Of a DNA stretch of 64,000 bases, positions 18,215 through 27,276 are shown in pieces. The DNA comes from Taklimakanibacter deserti (lineage in GTDB: Bacteria > Pseudomonadota > Alphaproteobacteria > Rhizobiales > Aestuariivirgaceae). Numbering within the stretch: position 1 is the first letter of the stretch; each line of letters begins with the position of its first letter. Below the pieces are notes generated by a model. That model saw nothing but the letters and a program-made list of their open reading frames with translations, made no database searches and was not told the origin of the DNA. The stretch spans positions 62,001-126,000 of the forward strand of contig QORU01000011.1 of the NCBI GenBank assembly GCA_003574785.1. The letters run 5' to 3'. The translations under genes were made by a program, and so were the position numbers.

Positions 18215-19183
18215 ATGGACCAAAGCATCGATCAGGAACGGCAACTCCTCGTCCGTCTGGCCTGGCTTTATTATGTGGGCGGCCACAGCCAGGAGGAGAT
18301 TTCCGAGCAGACCGGGCTGTCGCGCTTCAAGATCCTGAGGCTCCTCTCCAAGGCGCGCGACGCCAAGATCGTGAAGATCTCGATCGACCATCAGTCGGTC
18401 GAGACGCACAGGCTCGCCGACGCCCTCTGCCGCCGCTTCGGCCTGGTCGAATGCATCGTCTCGCCGCCCATGGGCGCCACCGCGGATCCCCAGGCGGACG
18501 AGGCCCGTGCGCGCCACGCCGTCGGCATATGCTCAGCCGCCTTTCTGGCGCGCCGGCTGCAGGGCGCCACATCGCCCATCATCGGACTGGCCTGGGGCCG
18601 GACCATCGCGGCGATGGTCGATGAGATGCCGAAGATCAACCGCCCCGACGCGCGTTTCGTGTCGCTCATGGGCTCGCTCAGCCGCACCGCGCGCACCAAC
18701 CCGTTCGAGGTGGTGCAGAAGCTCGCCGAGACCTGCGGTGGCGAGGCCTATATTCTGCCCGCCCCCTTCATCACCGACAGCGAGGAGGACTATCAGATCA
18801 TCATGGCGCAGAGCCTGGTGCGCCAGACCCTCGCTCTGGCGCAGAAGGCCGACTTCTATATTGCGAGCTTCGGCGACTGCTCGATGAACTCCTTCATCCA
18901 TCAGCACGGCCTGCTGCGCTCCGAAGAAATCGAGGACGTCCTCGCATCGGGCGCGGTCGCCGACATGCTGGGGAAATTCTTCAACCGCGACGGCAAGCCC
19001 GTTCCCAGCAAGCTGAACTACCGCACGCCCGGTATTTCGATCGACGACATGGCGAGACATGAGATCGTCCTCCTGGCCGCGGGCCTCGCCAAGGCCGAGG
19101 CGGCGGAAGCCCTTCTGCGCTCGGGCCTGATCAATCGGCTGATTGTCGACGGCGATCTCGCCACGCGGTTGATCAGCGAGTGA
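18215..19183 (+). CDS. SorC/DeoR-family sugar-binding transcriptional regulator
   Basis: 322 residues. N-terminal HTH about residues 15-50 (LAWLYYVGGHSQEEISEQTG, then LSRFKILRLLSKAR), followed by the large SorC/CggR-type sugar-binding domain with GLAWGRTIAAM, SLMGSLSR, YILPAPFI and the C-terminal AGLAKAEAAEALLRSGLINR. Start ATG 18215 has AGGAAAG upstream. It is divergent from the importer/PfkB/BtpA operon and is probably its repressor, released by the sugar or its phosphate; this follows from family knowledge and the operator pair seen between the genes. Confidence 0.92.
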   Translation: MDQSIDQERQLLVRLAWLYYVGGHSQEEISEQTGLSRFKILRLLSKARDAKIVKISIDHQSVETHRLADALCRRFGLVECIVSPPMGATADPQADEARARHAVGICSAAFLARRLQGATSPIIGLAWGRTIAAMVDEMPKINRPDARFVSLMGSLSRTARTNPFEVVQKLAETCGGEAYILPAPFITDSEEDYQIIMAQSLVRQTLALAQKADFYIASFGDCSMNSFIHQHGLLRSEEIEDVLASGAVADMLGKFFNRDGKPVPSKLNYRTPGISIDDMARHEIVLLAAGLAKAEAAEALLRSGLINRLIVDGDLATRLISE

Positions 19184-19236
19184 CGGTCCATCCCGTCCCG
19201 TGCGGGCATTGAAAGACTCAAGCTGACCGGGCAACT

Positions 19237-19251
19237 ATGGGCATTGCCCAT
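19237..19251. promoter_or_regulatory. Perfect palindrome over the nrtR start
   Basis: ATGGGC-att-GCCCAT, a 6+6 bp perfect inverted repeat that includes the ATG of the Nudix regulator gene. It could form a translational hairpin hiding the start codon, or be an operator. No other support. Confidence 0.3.
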
Positions 19252-20185
19252 GACCAACACCGCAAAACCCGCAAAATCCCAGCCTCAGGCGATCGCGGCC
19301 GACCTGATCGCCGTCCTCGTCGCGGTCATTGCCGGCGAGCCACATATCCTCACCATCCGCGATGCCCGCGCTTTGCCCTCCGGTCCCTTCGTGACCGGCC
19401 ACCGCTCGCTGCAATCGGGTTTGCGCGCCTGGGTCGAGGCGCAGACCGGCCATCCGATCGGCTATATGGAGCAGCTCTATACTTTCGCCGACCGTGACCG
19501 GACGGAGGAAGGACGGCGCGCCATCTCCATCAGCTATCTGGGACTGACGCGCGCCGACAGCAGCGGCTTCACGCATGATGTGGCATGGCGCAACTGGTAC
19601 GGCTATTTTCCCTGGGAGGATCACCGCAACGGCGAGCCCGAGATCTTCACGGCCCTGCTCATGCCGCGCTTGCGCAAATGGGCGCAAGCCGCAGACAGTC
19701 GCCCGGCCCGCGAAGAGCGCTGGCAGCGCGCCGCCATCACCTTCGGCTTCGACGACGAAGCGTGGAACGAAGAGCTGGTCCTGCAGCGCTATGAGCTTCT
19801 CTATGAAGCGGGGCTGGTGCCCGAGGCTGTGTCTGACGCGAACGCGGCGGTGCCGGGCCTCGCGATGCAGGCCGACCATCGCCGCATCCTCGCCACCGGC
19901 ATTGCCCGCTTGCGCGCCAAGATCAAATACCGCCCGGTCGTCTTCGAGCTGATGCCCGAGGCCTTCAGCCTCCTGCAGCTGCAGAAGAGCGTCGAGGCGC
20001 TCGCCGGGCGCCTCCTCCACAAGCAGAATTTCCGCCGGCTGATCGAGCAGCAGGAACTGGTCGAGGAAACCGGCAAGACGAGCTTCGAGACCGGCGGCAG
20101 GCCCGCCAAGCTCTTCCGCTTCCGCCAGGCAGTGCTCGCCGAGCGGGCGGCGGCGGGGACCAAGCTGCCTCTGCTCCGGCCTTGA
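19250..20185 (+). CDS. NrtR/NadQ-like Nudix transcriptional regulator of NAD biosynthesis
   Basis: 311 residues. The N-terminal half is a Nudix-like domain (AVIAGEPHILTI, LPSGPFVTGHRSLQSGLRAW) that lacks a canonical GX5EX7REUXEEXGU catalytic box, as expected for an ADP-ribose sensor rather than an enzyme. The C-terminal half (about 205-300) is the NrtR-type winged helix: ARLRAKIKYRPVVFELMP, then QKSVEALAGRLLHKQNFRRL and ETGGRPAKLFRF. It lies directly upstream of nadABC in the same direction and should repress them through the TATACT...AGTATA palindrome. Starts at 19244 (TTG) and 19250 (ATG) are possible; I chose ATG. Confidence 0.85.
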   Translation: MTNTAKPAKSQPQAIAADLIAVLVAVIAGEPHILTIRDARALPSGPFVTGHRSLQSGLRAWVEAQTGHPIGYMEQLYTFADRDRTEEGRRAISISYLGLTRADSSGFTHDVAWRNWYGYFPWEDHRNGEPEIFTALLMPRLRKWAQAADSRPAREERWQRAAITFGFDDEAWNEELVLQRYELLYEAGLVPEAVSDANAAVPGLAMQADHRRILATGIARLRAKIKYRPVVFELMPEAFSLLQLQKSVEALAGRLLHKQNFRRLIEQQELVEETGKTSFETGGRPAKLFRFRQAVLAERAAAGTKLPLLRP

Positions 20186-20211
20186 CATCCACTTATACTC
20201 AGTTTAAGTAT
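20182..20211 (+). promoter_or_regulatory. Putative nadA promoter
   Basis: TTGACA at 20182-20187 is a perfect -35 element. About 17-18 bp downstream is an AT-rich -10 candidate (TAAGTAT, near 20205-20211). The NrtR-like palindrome lies between and over these elements, suiting repression by steric block. Confidence 0.45.
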
Positions 20212-20238
20212 ATCTCATAAATGCTCAACCTGAGTATA
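20194..20238. promoter_or_regulatory. NrtR/NadQ-type operator region
   Basis: TATACT (20194-20199) and AGTATA (20207-20212) form an inverted repeat with a 7-bp spacer. The extended half TATACTCAG (20194-20202) is repeated as its exact reverse complement CTGAGTATA at 20230-20238, six bases before the nadA ATG. The arrangement suggests two operator sites for the adjacent Nudix-type regulator. Confidence 0.7.
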
Positions 20239-20243
20239 ATATC

Positions 20244-21224
20244 ATGACCCTCATCGAAAGCGTTGCGCGCACCCAATCCCTTCATGCCAAGGTCGCCCAT
20301 GTCATCCCGGACGTCGAATGGCCGGTCTTCGCCGAAGATGCCGATGCCATCCTCGCCCTCAAGCGCGAGCGCGATGCCGTCATCCTGGCGCATAATTACC
20401 AGACGCCGGAAATCTATCACTGCGTCGCCGACCTGGTCGGCGACAGCCTGGCGCTCGCCCGCATGGCGATGACGACGGACGCCAAGGTGATCGTGCTCGC
20501 CGGCGTCCATTTCATGGCCGAGACGGCGAAGCTCCTCAATCCGGAGAAGACGGTCCTCATTCCCGATCTCAAGGCCGGCTGCTCGCTCGCCGAATCCATC
20601 ACGGCTGAGGATGTGCGCCGCCTCCGCCGGCAATATCCCGGCGTCCCGATCGTCACCTATGTCAACACCTCGGCGGCGGTGAAGGCCGAATCCGACATCT
20701 GCTGCACCTCCGGCAATGCCCGCAAGGTGGTTGAATCGCTCGGCGTCCCGCGCGTGATCATGCTGCCGGACGAATATCTCGCCCGCAACATCGCCGCCGA
20801 GACGGATGTCGAGATCATCACCTGGAACGGCCATTGCGAGGTGCATGAGCGCTTCACGCCGCATGAGGTGCGCGAACTGCGCGAGGCCTATCCCGGCATC
20901 ACCGTGCTGGCGCATCCCGAATGCCCGCCCGAGGTCGTGGCGGCGGCCGACTTCTCGGGCTCGACGGCGGTGATGGCGGATTATGTCAGCCGGCGGCAGC
21001 CGAAGCGCGTGGCGATGCTGACCGAATGCTCGATGAGCGACAATGTCGCCGTGCAGAATCCGCAAGTGGACTTCATCCGCCCCTGCAATCTTTGCCCGCA
21101 TATGAAGCGCATCACGCTCAAGAACATCAGGCGGGCGCTCGAGGAAAACCGGCACCAGGTGACGATCGACCCCGAGGTCGCCGCGGGCGCGCGCCGCGCC
21201 GTCGAACGGATGCTGGCAATATGA
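20244..21224 (+). CDS. nadA: Quinolinate synthase A
   Basis: 326 residues. Condenses iminoaspartate with dihydroxyacetone phosphate to quinolinate using a [4Fe-4S] cluster. Seen: [53 protein letters not shown] core (with cluster Cys), WNGHCEVH, and [14 protein letters not shown] near the C-terminus. First gene of nadABC; the last bases overlap the nadB start (ATGA). No strong ribosome-binding site precedes ATG 20244, and the operator sits right against it. Confidence 0.97.
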   Translation: MTLIESVARTQSLHAKVAHVIPDVEWPVFAEDADAILALKRERDAVILAHNYQTPEIYHCVADLVGDSLALARMAMTTDAKVIVLAGVHFMAETAKLLNPEKTVLIPDLKAGCSLAESITAEDVRRLRRQYPGVPIVTYVNTSAAVKAESDICCTSGNARKVVESLGVPRVIMLPDEYLARNIAAETDVEIITWNGHCEVHERFTPHEVRELREAYPGITVLAHPECPPEVVAAADFSGSTAVMADYVSRRQPKRVAMLTECSMSDNVAVQNPQVDFIRPCNLCPHMKRITLKNIRRALEENRHQVTIDPEVAAGARRAVERMLAI

Positions 21225-22771
21225 CCGCGGATCTCATTCACCTCGACGGGCGTCCCGTCATCATCGGCGGCGGCCTCGCCGGGCTGATGACGGCGCTCTC
21301 GCTGGCACCCGAGCCCGTCATCCTGATCACCAAGGCTCCTCTGGGAGAGCAGGCATCGAGCAGCTGGGCGCAAGGCGGCCTTGCGGCCGCTTTGGGTAAT
21401 GACGATGATCCCGCTCTTCATCTCGCCGACACGCTCGCTGCGGGCGACGGCCTGTGCGATGAGGCCGCGGCCCGCGCCATTGTCGAGGCCGCGCCGGAGG
21501 CCATCGCCGCGCTGGACCGGAGAGGTGTACGCTTCGATCGCTCGGGCGATGGCCGCTTTGAGCTCGGCCGCGAGGCCGCCCACAGCCGGCGCCGCATCAT
21601 CCATGCCGAGGGCGACGGCACCGGCCGCGAGCTGATGCGGGCGCTGATCGCGGCGGTGCGCCGCTCGCCCTCCATCACCATCATCGAAGGCCTGGAAGCG
21701 CGCCGCTTGCTCGTCGAGGACGGCGCCATTGCCGGCGTCCTGGCCCAGTCCAATGCGGGCATTGCGCATTTCAGCACCGGTCGCGTCGTGCTCGCCACGG
21801 GCGGTCTCGGCGGATTGTTCTTCGAGACCACGAACCCCATGGGCAATTTCGGCCAGGGGCTGGCCTTGGCGGCACGCGCCGGTGCCGCGCTTGCCGATCT
21901 CGAATTCATCCAGTTCCATCCGACGGCGCTCGACGGGCCGTCGCGGCCGATGCAGCTCATCAGCGAAGCGGTGCGTGGCGAAGGGGCCACGCTGGTGGAT
22001 GAGACCGGGCACCGCTTTATGAGCGATGTGCCGGGAGCGGAGCTCGCTCCGCGCGATGTCGTCGCCCGCGCCATCTGGCGGCACCTCGCCGACGGCCACA
22101 AGGTCTTCCTCGATGCGCGCCACAGCCTTGGCCCGCGTTTCGCGGCACGCTTTCCGTCGATCACGGCCTTCTGCCAGGCCTCCGGCCTCGATCCGGCGGC
22201 CGAGCCTTTGCCGGTCAAGCCGGCAGTGCATTATCACATGGGCGGCATTGCCGTGGATGCCGCGGGACGAAGCTCCGTGCCGGGTCTCTGGGCCTTGGGC
22301 GAGGTCGCGTCCACGGGCTTGCATGGCGCCAACCGTCTTGCCAGCAACTCACTCACCGAAGCCGTCGTTTGTGCGAAGCAGGTCGCGGAAAGCCTCTCGG
22401 GATCACCGCGGACAAAAATACGGCGAGCGAAGATCGCAGACCTCCCACCCCTGCCCGATGCATCGGCGGTGCGGCCGATCGTGTCGCAAAGCCTCGGGCT
22501 CATGCGTGACGGACCGGCGCTTCGTCAGGCCATCACCGAATTGTTGCCGCTCGCTCATAGTAACTCGGCGGCAGCCGATCCGGCTCTGGTCGGCCTGATG
22601 ATCGCCGTCGCGGCGCTCAGGCGCGAGGAAAGCCGCGGCGGCCATTACCGCACCGATTTTCCGCTCCCCGCCGCCACGGCCCGGCGCGCCACAGTGCGGC
22701 TCGACGAAGCCTTCGCCCAGGCGCGGGAGCTCACCGAAACGCCACGACCTGTCAGGAAAGCCCAATCATGA
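21221..22771 (+). CDS. nadB: L-aspartate oxidase
   Basis: 516 residues. Flavoprotein that oxidises L-aspartate to iminoaspartate for NadA. N-terminal FAD motif [14 protein letters not shown], then [42 protein letters not shown], and [15 protein letters not shown] with [18 protein letters not shown] near residue 375. The ATG overlaps the nadA stop; its own stop overlaps nadC. The open frame extends 300 bp upstream inside nadA, but similarity begins only at 21221. Confidence 0.96.
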   Translation: MTADLIHLDGRPVIIGGGLAGLMTALSLAPEPVILITKAPLGEQASSSWAQGGLAAALGNDDDPALHLADTLAAGDGLCDEAAARAIVEAAPEAIAALDRRGVRFDRSGDGRFELGREAAHSRRRIIHAEGDGTGRELMRALIAAVRRSPSITIIEGLEARRLLVEDGAIAGVLAQSNAGIAHFSTGRVVLATGGLGGLFFETTNPMGNFGQGLALAARAGAALADLEFIQFHPTALDGPSRPMQLISEAVRGEGATLVDETGHRFMSDVPGAELAPRDVVARAIWRHLADGHKVFLDARHSLGPRFAARFPSITAFCQASGLDPAAEPLPVKPAVHYHMGGIAVDAAGRSSVPGLWALGEVASTGLHGANRLASNSLTEAVVCAKQVAESLSGSPRTKIRRAKIADLPPLPDASAVRPIVSQSLGLMRDGPALRQAITELLPLAHSNSAAADPALVGLMIAVAALRREESRGGHYRTDFPLPAATARRATVRLDEAFAQARELTETPRPVRKAQS

Positions 22772-23613
22772 TCCCGGCCCTGCCACACATCATCTTCGAG
22801 GATCTGGTGCGCCGGACTCTCCTCGAGGATCTGGGCCGCGCCGGCGACATCACCAGCGATGCCATCATACCGGAAGGCCGGCAGACGATGATGGCCTTCA
22901 TCGCCCGTGAGCCCGGCATCGTCGCCGGCCTCGACGTGGCGGCGCTCGCCTTTCGCCTGGTCGATCCCGCGATCGTCATGGACAGGGAATGCGCCGACGC
23001 TAGCGAAGTATCGGCCGGCGAGACCCTGGCCCGCATCCGGGGCAGCGCCCGCGCTCTGTTGACCGCCGAACGCACCGCGCTGAACTTCCTGTGCCATATG
23101 AGCGGCATCGCCAGCGCCACGGCGATGCTCTGCAAGGCGGTGAAAGGCCACAAGGCGCGCATCGTCTGCACGCGCAAGACGACGCCGGGCCTGCGCGCGC
23201 TCGAGAAATATGCGGTGCGCGCCGGCGGCGGCGCCAATCACCGTTTCGGCCTCGACGATGCGATATTGATCAAGGATAACCACATCGCCATTGCCGGCGG
23301 CATTCGCCCGGCCGTCGAACGTGCGAGGGCGCATGCCGGTCATCTGGTCAAGATCGAAGTGGAAGTCGACACGCTGGCCCAGCTCGAGGAGCTTCTTCCC
23401 CTGGGCGCCGATGCGGTGCTGCTCGACAATATGCCGGTCGAGACTTTGCGTCAGGCGGTGACCATGATCGATGGCCGCCTGATCAGCGAAGCCTCGGGCG
23501 GTATCACCGCCGCGACGGCCGCCGCTGTCGCCGCGACAGGTGTCGACCTGATCTCCTGCGGCTGGCTCACCCACAGCACGCGCGCTCTCGATATCGGTCT
23601 CGATTGCACGTGA
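22768..23613 (+). CDS. nadC: Nicotinate-nucleotide pyrophosphorylase (carboxylating)
   Basis: 281 residues. Converts quinolinate and PRPP to nicotinate mononucleotide and CO2. Seen: LEDLGRAGDITSDAIIP, ERTALNFLCHMSGIAS, CTRKTTPGLRALEKYAVRAG, GLDDAILIKDNHI, VEVDTLAQLEELLPLGADAVLLDNM and the ASGGI phosphate loop. Last gene of the nadABC operon, ATGA overlap with nadB. Confidence 0.97.
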   Translation: MIPALPHIIFEDLVRRTLLEDLGRAGDITSDAIIPEGRQTMMAFIAREPGIVAGLDVAALAFRLVDPAIVMDRECADASEVSAGETLARIRGSARALLTAERTALNFLCHMSGIASATAMLCKAVKGHKARIVCTRKTTPGLRALEKYAVRAGGGANHRFGLDDAILIKDNHIAIAGGIRPAVERARAHAGHLVKIEVEVDTLAQLEELLPLGADAVLLDNMPVETLRQAVTMIDGRLISEASGGITAATAAAVAATGVDLISCGWLTHSTRALDIGLDCT

Positions 23614-23628
23614 CGGATCGGCCGCTTC

Positions 23629-23805
23629 CTATTCGTCAGGCTCCAGGCAGTGGAGGTCCCATGTCGAGGCAGGGTTGCTCGCCTGCAACTCGCTGAGGGC
23701 CGCCTGGCATTGCTCGCCGGTTTGAAAGGGTGTCGGCATCATCGCGAGGCCCCCTTGCGGCTCGAAAGCCACCAGATACCAGAGAAGAGCGGCGGTGACA
23801 GGCAT
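23629..23805 (-). CDS. Small hypothetical protein (58 residues)
   Basis: 58 residues starting MPVTAALLWYLVAFEPQGG, preceded by GAGG 9 nt upstream. There is an N-terminal hydrophobic stretch, then PFQTGEQCQAALSELQASNP and a conserved-looking WDLHCLEPDE tail. Two Cys could form a disulfide in the periplasm. I recognise the general type (short rhizobial envelope proteins of unknown function) but no named family. Convergent with nadC. Confidence 0.5.
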   Translation of the reverse strand: MPVTAALLWYLVAFEPQGGLAMMPTPFQTGEQCQAALSELQASNPASTWDLHCLEPDE

Positions 23806-23833
23806 TGCAGATATCCTCGCTAGCGTTGAAAGG

Positions 23834-23876
23834 TGGAGACGCCTCCGGGGTTGGTCGAAAGTTGGAGGCGCCTCCA
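23834..23876. repeat. Two copies of a TGGAGRCGCCTCC palindrome
   Basis: TGGAGACGCCTCC (23834-23846) and the perfect palindrome TGGAGGCGCCTCCA (23863-23876), 29 bp apart, just upstream of the 58-residue gene in the 243-bp gap 23806-24048. The spacing of nearly three helical turns would suit cooperative binding of a regulator. Confidence 0.4.
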
Positions 23877-24048
23877 TGTGGGCGCCGAAGGGGATCAGCG
23901 CTGCACGCTTGTGATGCAGAGTGGAGACAGGGTGCACACATGCGTCGTGGCACGATTCTATCGGAAGAGGTTTTCCGGAATTTTTCCAGAACGTAACAGG
24001 ATGTTTCCAATCGGGCGGAATTTTGGAAACAGAACCCGCGAGCGAGAG

Positions 24049-25146
24049 TCAGCTCGTTTGTGCGGCCTCATTCAGCCATGCCGCCTCACGCGCTATGCCG
24101 AACCGATCCGCTGCGTGACGGATTCCCGCGATGGTTTCCGCATTGAGCGGGATTCCTTCGCTCGCATAGCGGCGCTCGAACTCGGCCTCGAGCAGGCCCG
24201 GCGGATAGAGGCGCTCGACCCCGGCGCGACGCCGGCTCGATTGGATCTGCCGGCTGATCCCGTCGGCGCGCTCTTTGACGCGATCGAGCGGCTGGAAGGC
24301 GGCGACATCGATCGCCATGAACACATGCCCGTCCTTGCCGGCCTTGGGTCCCTCGATCATGTTGCCGAGCTCGCTGCCATAGGCGGCACCGGAAAGCAGC
24401 GTCGACAGCATGCCCATGACGATGCCGAGCCCGACGCCCTTGTGACCGCCGATCGGCTGGATGAGGCCCGCCATCGCCTGGGCCGCGTCGATCGTCGGCC
24501 TTCCTTCCGCATCGTATGCCCAGCCCTCCGGGATCGGATGGCCTTTCTGGTGATAGACCCGGATCTTGCCATGCGCCGTCGCGCCGAAGGCGATGTCGAG
24601 GATGGTCGCGGGCTCATCTCCGCCCGGTATGGCGACGGCCAGCGGATTGATGCCGACGATCTTGTCGATCCCGCCCCAGGGCGCCATGGTCGGCAAGGCA
24701 TTGGTCGCGGCGATCCCGATCATGCCGTGCGAGAGCGCCATCGCCGCCCAATGATCCATGGCGCCGCAATGATTGCTGTTGCCGACCGCGGCGATGGCGA
24801 CATGCGTCGCGCGCGCCGTTTCGATCGCTGCCGACATCGCGAAATGCGCCGCGATCTGTCCCATGGCGTTCTTCGCATCGATGACGAGGGCAGCGCCGTT
24901 GCGCGAGGCGATCGCCGGGCGCCCGCGCGGATCGACGCCGCCCTTGGTGAGCTTGGCGACATAGTCGGGCACGCGCAGCGTGCCATGCGAGTGGATGCCG
25001 CGCTGGTCGGCGGCCACAAGGGCCCCGGCGAGAAGGGCGGCATCGGCCTCATCCATCTTGCAGGCCTGGAAGATGGCGGCGACGACGCCTGCGAGCTCGC
25101 CCGGCATGACGCGCGTCTCGGTCTCGCTGCCCGGATATTCAGCCAT
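24049..25146 (-). CDS. Ldh-family (malate/L-lactate/YiaK-type) NAD(P) dehydrogenase
   Basis: 365 residues, the usual length of the malate/L-lactate dehydrogenase (Ldh2/YiaK) family, which is unrelated to classical LDH. Seen: ADQRGIHSHGTLRVPDYVAKL with the family's active His, VGNSNHCGAMDHWA, TNALPTMAPWGG, NPLAVAIPGG and GHKGVGLGIVMGML. Members reduce 2-oxo acids (2,3-diketogulonate, ureidoglycolate, lactate). ATG 25146 overlaps the end of the GntR gene by 8 bp, so both are one leftward transcript. Role in the neighbouring sugar-acid pathway is inferred. Confidence 0.9.
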   Translation of the reverse strand: MAEYPGSETETRVMPGELAGVVAAIFQACKMDEADAALLAGALVAADQRGIHSHGTLRVPDYVAKLTKGGVDPRGRPAIASRNGAALVIDAKNAMGQIAAHFAMSAAIETARATHVAIAAVGNSNHCGAMDHWAAMALSHGMIGIAATNALPTMAPWGGIDKIVGINPLAVAIPGGDEPATILDIAFGATAHGKIRVYHQKGHPIPEGWAYDAEGRPTIDAAQAMAGLIQPIGGHKGVGLGIVMGMLSTLLSGAAYGSELGNMIEGPKAGKDGHVFMAIDVAAFQPLDRVKERADGISRQIQSSRRRAGVERLYPPGLLEAEFERRYASEGIPLNAETIAGIRHAADRFGIAREAAWLNEAAQTS

Positions 25147-25885
25147 CGGGCCGTTGATCCTTGACCTGCCAATAGAGCTTGGCGACCTGGTCGAGATGGT
25201 CCTGCATCGCCGCCTCCGCCGCGACGGGATCGTGGGCGGCGATGGCCTTGAATATCCGCTCATGCGCCGCATAAGCGAGCTCGGGCGACATCGGCGCCTT
25301 GCCGGAAATCTCGCGCTGCTCGGTCAGCCATTCGACGACGGCATTGTAGAGCGCGGTGAAGATCGTGTTCCGCGGGATGACGGCGATGGCATAGTGAAAG
25401 GCGACGTCGGTGCGCACGAAGCCGACCGGATCGCCGATGGCGCGGAAATTGGCGTCGAGCGTATCCTTGAGCCGATGCAGATCTTCCTCGCTGGCGCATT
25501 GCGCCGCGGCGCGCGCCAGCCCGATCTCGAACAGCGCGCGCGCTTCCTGGAAGCGCTGCACGCCGCCCGGCTGCGCGAGCAGCAGGCGCGCGGCGCCCGA
25601 CAATTCATTGACCAGCACTTGCGCCGTCGGTTCCGTCACCCGCGCCCGCTCGCCGCTCTTGACCGAGGTCAGGCCCATCTTCTGCAGCGACAGCATTGCT
25701 TCGCGCACCGTCGAGCGGCCGACGCCCAGCTCCTCCATGATCTCCTTCTCGGAGGGAAGCTGGTCGCCGGGCGCGTAGCGGCCGGTGTGGATCATCTCCT
25801 CGATCCGTTGCGCCACTTCTTCATAGAGCTTGCGGCGGCGGATCGGGCTCCGGGCGGGAGCGGGGAAAAGTGGGGCGTCGCTCAA
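25139..25885 (-). CDS. GntR-family (FadR subfamily) transcriptional regulator
   Basis: 248 residues. N-terminal winged HTH (LYEEVAQRIEEMIHTGRYAPG, LPSEKEIMEELGVGRSTVRE), C-terminal FCD domain with the usual metal/acid-binding His and Asp residues (FHYAIAVIPRNTIF, MQDHLDQVAKLY). Sits divergent to the ABC importer at 25987, with a near-perfect 25-bp palindrome in between, and is probably its repressor. Effector likely a sugar acid, by family habit. Confidence 0.93.
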   Translation of the reverse strand: MSDAPLFPAPARSPIRRRKLYEEVAQRIEEMIHTGRYAPGDQLPSEKEIMEELGVGRSTVREAMLSLQKMGLTSVKSGERARVTEPTAQVLVNELSGAARLLLAQPGGVQRFQEARALFEIGLARAAAQCASEEDLHRLKDTLDANFRAIGDPVGFVRTDVAFHYAIAVIPRNTIFTALYNAVVEWLTEQREISGKAPMSPELAYAAHERIFKAIAAHDPVAAEAAMQDHLDQVAKLYWQVKDQRPDG

Positions 25886-25893
25886 TCTTGACC

Positions 25894-25918
25894 TATCTGA
25901 CTGTCTGACAGTAAGATA
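25894..25918. promoter_or_regulatory. Palindromic GntR operator
   Basis: TATCTGACTGTCTGACAGTAAGATA is symmetrical around 25906, with only one mismatched base pair outside the centre. It lies 8 bp upstream of the gntR ATG and 69 bp before the importer gene, so it could autoregulate gntR-ldh and control the rightward operon. Confidence 0.7.
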
Positions 25919-25986
25919 CCTTCCTCAAGACAATCGTCAATAGGCGCGAGCGCAAACCGCGCCAGTGGAGAAACGGGAGGAAGATC

Positions 25987-27090
25987 ATGAAGATAGTGCG
26001 TTGGATTTTGCCCGCCGCCTTCGCGATTGGCACCGCGCTCGCGGCATTGCCGGCCGCGGCCGACGAATTCATGGACAAGGTCAAGGCCGAGGTTCAGGTC
26101 TTTGCCGGACCGCAATCGGATTGGCGCGGACCTACCGCTTCGCCCAAGCTCGCTACCGCCAAGAAGGTCGCCTATCTCTCCAGCAACCAGCAGAACGACG
26201 CGTCCCGCGAATGGGGCACGCATATCGCCAATATCGGCAAGAAGATCGGCTGGGAGGTCGTCATCATCGACGGCCGCGGCAGCCCGGTCGGCTGGCAGGA
26301 AGGCGTCAACCAGGCCATCGCGCTCAAAGTGGACGGCATCGTGATGGATGCGGATGCGGCAAGCCTGCAGCCCCAGATCAAGGATGCGATATCCAAAGGG
26401 ATCGTCGTTGTCGGCATCCACGCTTCGGGCTTTCCGGGACCGCAGCCCGAGCTCGGCCTCTTCGTCAATATCCAGCAGGATCCGCGCGACATCGGCCGCG
26501 CCCAGGCCGACTGGATCATTATGCATTCGGGCGGCAAGGCGAGGGCCGTGGTGACGAGCCATTGCGAATATGCGATCGCCTGCGCCAAGGCGCATGCCAC
26601 CGAAGAGCGGATCAAGGAATGCAAGGGCTGCGAGGTGCTCGAATTCTCCAACTCGCCGATCGCCGAAGTGGCGCAGCGCCAGCCGGCGCTGGTAACGGCC
26701 TGGGTGCAGAAATACGGCACGCCGCTCTACATCACATCGGTCGCCGACTACACCGCCGATTTCCAGATCCCCGCCTTGCGGGCTGGCGGCGTCGATCCCA
26801 AGGACGTCATCCTCGTCTCCGCCGACGGCAACAAGTCGGCCTATGAGCGCATCCGCGCCGGTGGCCAGTATCAGCTCGTCACCGCATCCGAGCCCTACGG
26901 CATGCAGGCCTATCAGGCGATCGACGAATTGAACCGCGCTTTCAACAAGGAGCCGCCGAGCGGCTTCGTCCAGACGCCCTATCTCGTCACGCCCGAGAAC
27001 ATCAATGCCGAAGGCGGCGACAAGAACACCTTCATTCCCAGCAACGATTACGAGAAGCATTATCTCGACCTGTGGGGCGTGAAGGGCTGA
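25987..27090 (+). CDS. Periplasmic sugar-binding protein (RbsB type)
   Basis: 367 residues. Signal peptide about 1-25 (KIVRWILPAAFAIGTALAAL..AAA). Mature protein is a type-I periplasmic binding protein: KKVAYLSSNQQNDASREWG, VNQAIALKVDGIVMDADAAS, DPRDIGRAQADWII, LVSADGNKSAYERIRAG. An extended N-terminus before the first beta strand makes it longer than RbsB. ATG 25987 has GGGAGG 7 nt upstream. First gene of the rightward importer operon; ligand unknown. Confidence 0.93.
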   Translation: MKIVRWILPAAFAIGTALAALPAAADEFMDKVKAEVQVFAGPQSDWRGPTASPKLATAKKVAYLSSNQQNDASREWGTHIANIGKKIGWEVVIIDGRGSPVGWQEGVNQAIALKVDGIVMDADAASLQPQIKDAISKGIVVVGIHASGFPGPQPELGLFVNIQQDPRDIGRAQADWIIMHSGGKARAVVTSHCEYAIACAKAHATEERIKECKGCEVLEFSNSPIAEVAQRQPALVTAWVQKYGTPLYITSVADYTADFQIPALRAGGVDPKDVILVSADGNKSAYERIRAGGQYQLVTASEPYGMQAYQAIDELNRAFNKEPPSGFVQTPYLVTPENINAEGGDKNTFIPSNDYEKHYLDLWGVKG

Positions 27091-27117
27091 GCGGTTATAT
27101 GCCCTCTCCGACCCTCC

Positions 27118-27148
27118 CCCTCTCCCGTTGCGAAGCAATGGGAGAGGG
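27118..27148. repeat. Intergenic hairpin repeat (REP-like), copy 1
   Basis: CCCTCTCCC (27118-27126) pairs with GGGAGAGGG (27140-27148), with an inner TTGC/GCAA stem. It lies in the 221-bp gap between the sugar-binding protein and the ATPase genes, 27 bp after the stop. Such CCTCTCCC-type intergenic elements are common in Hyphomicrobiales. A role in protecting the 3' end of the binding-protein mRNA is likely by analogy. Confidence 0.6.
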
Positions 27149-27245
27149 TGCCCGAAGGGCGGGTGAGGGCTTTTTGTCTGCAAAACAAATGCTCTTGAAA
27201 AACCTCACTCGCTTCACGAAAGAGCCCTCATCCGGCCTTCGGCCA

Positions 27246-27276
27246 CCTTCTCCCACGCGTACCGCGCGGGAGAAGG
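27246..27276. repeat. Intergenic hairpin repeat (REP-like), copy 2
   Basis: CCTTCTCCC (27246-27254) pairs with GGGAGAAGG (27268-27276), inner CGCG/CGCG stem. Partner of the element at 27118; the two are in the same gap, separated by sequence matching a typical composite intergenic element. Confidence 0.55.

Noticed and set aside
20235..20240. TATAAT as the -10 of nadA
   Set aside because: It lies three bases before the ATG, so transcription would begin after the start codon. The TTGACA-linked -10 further upstream is more sensible.
20981..22324. Leftward open frame of 447 codons
   Set aside because: Shadow of nadA/nadB with no domain features.
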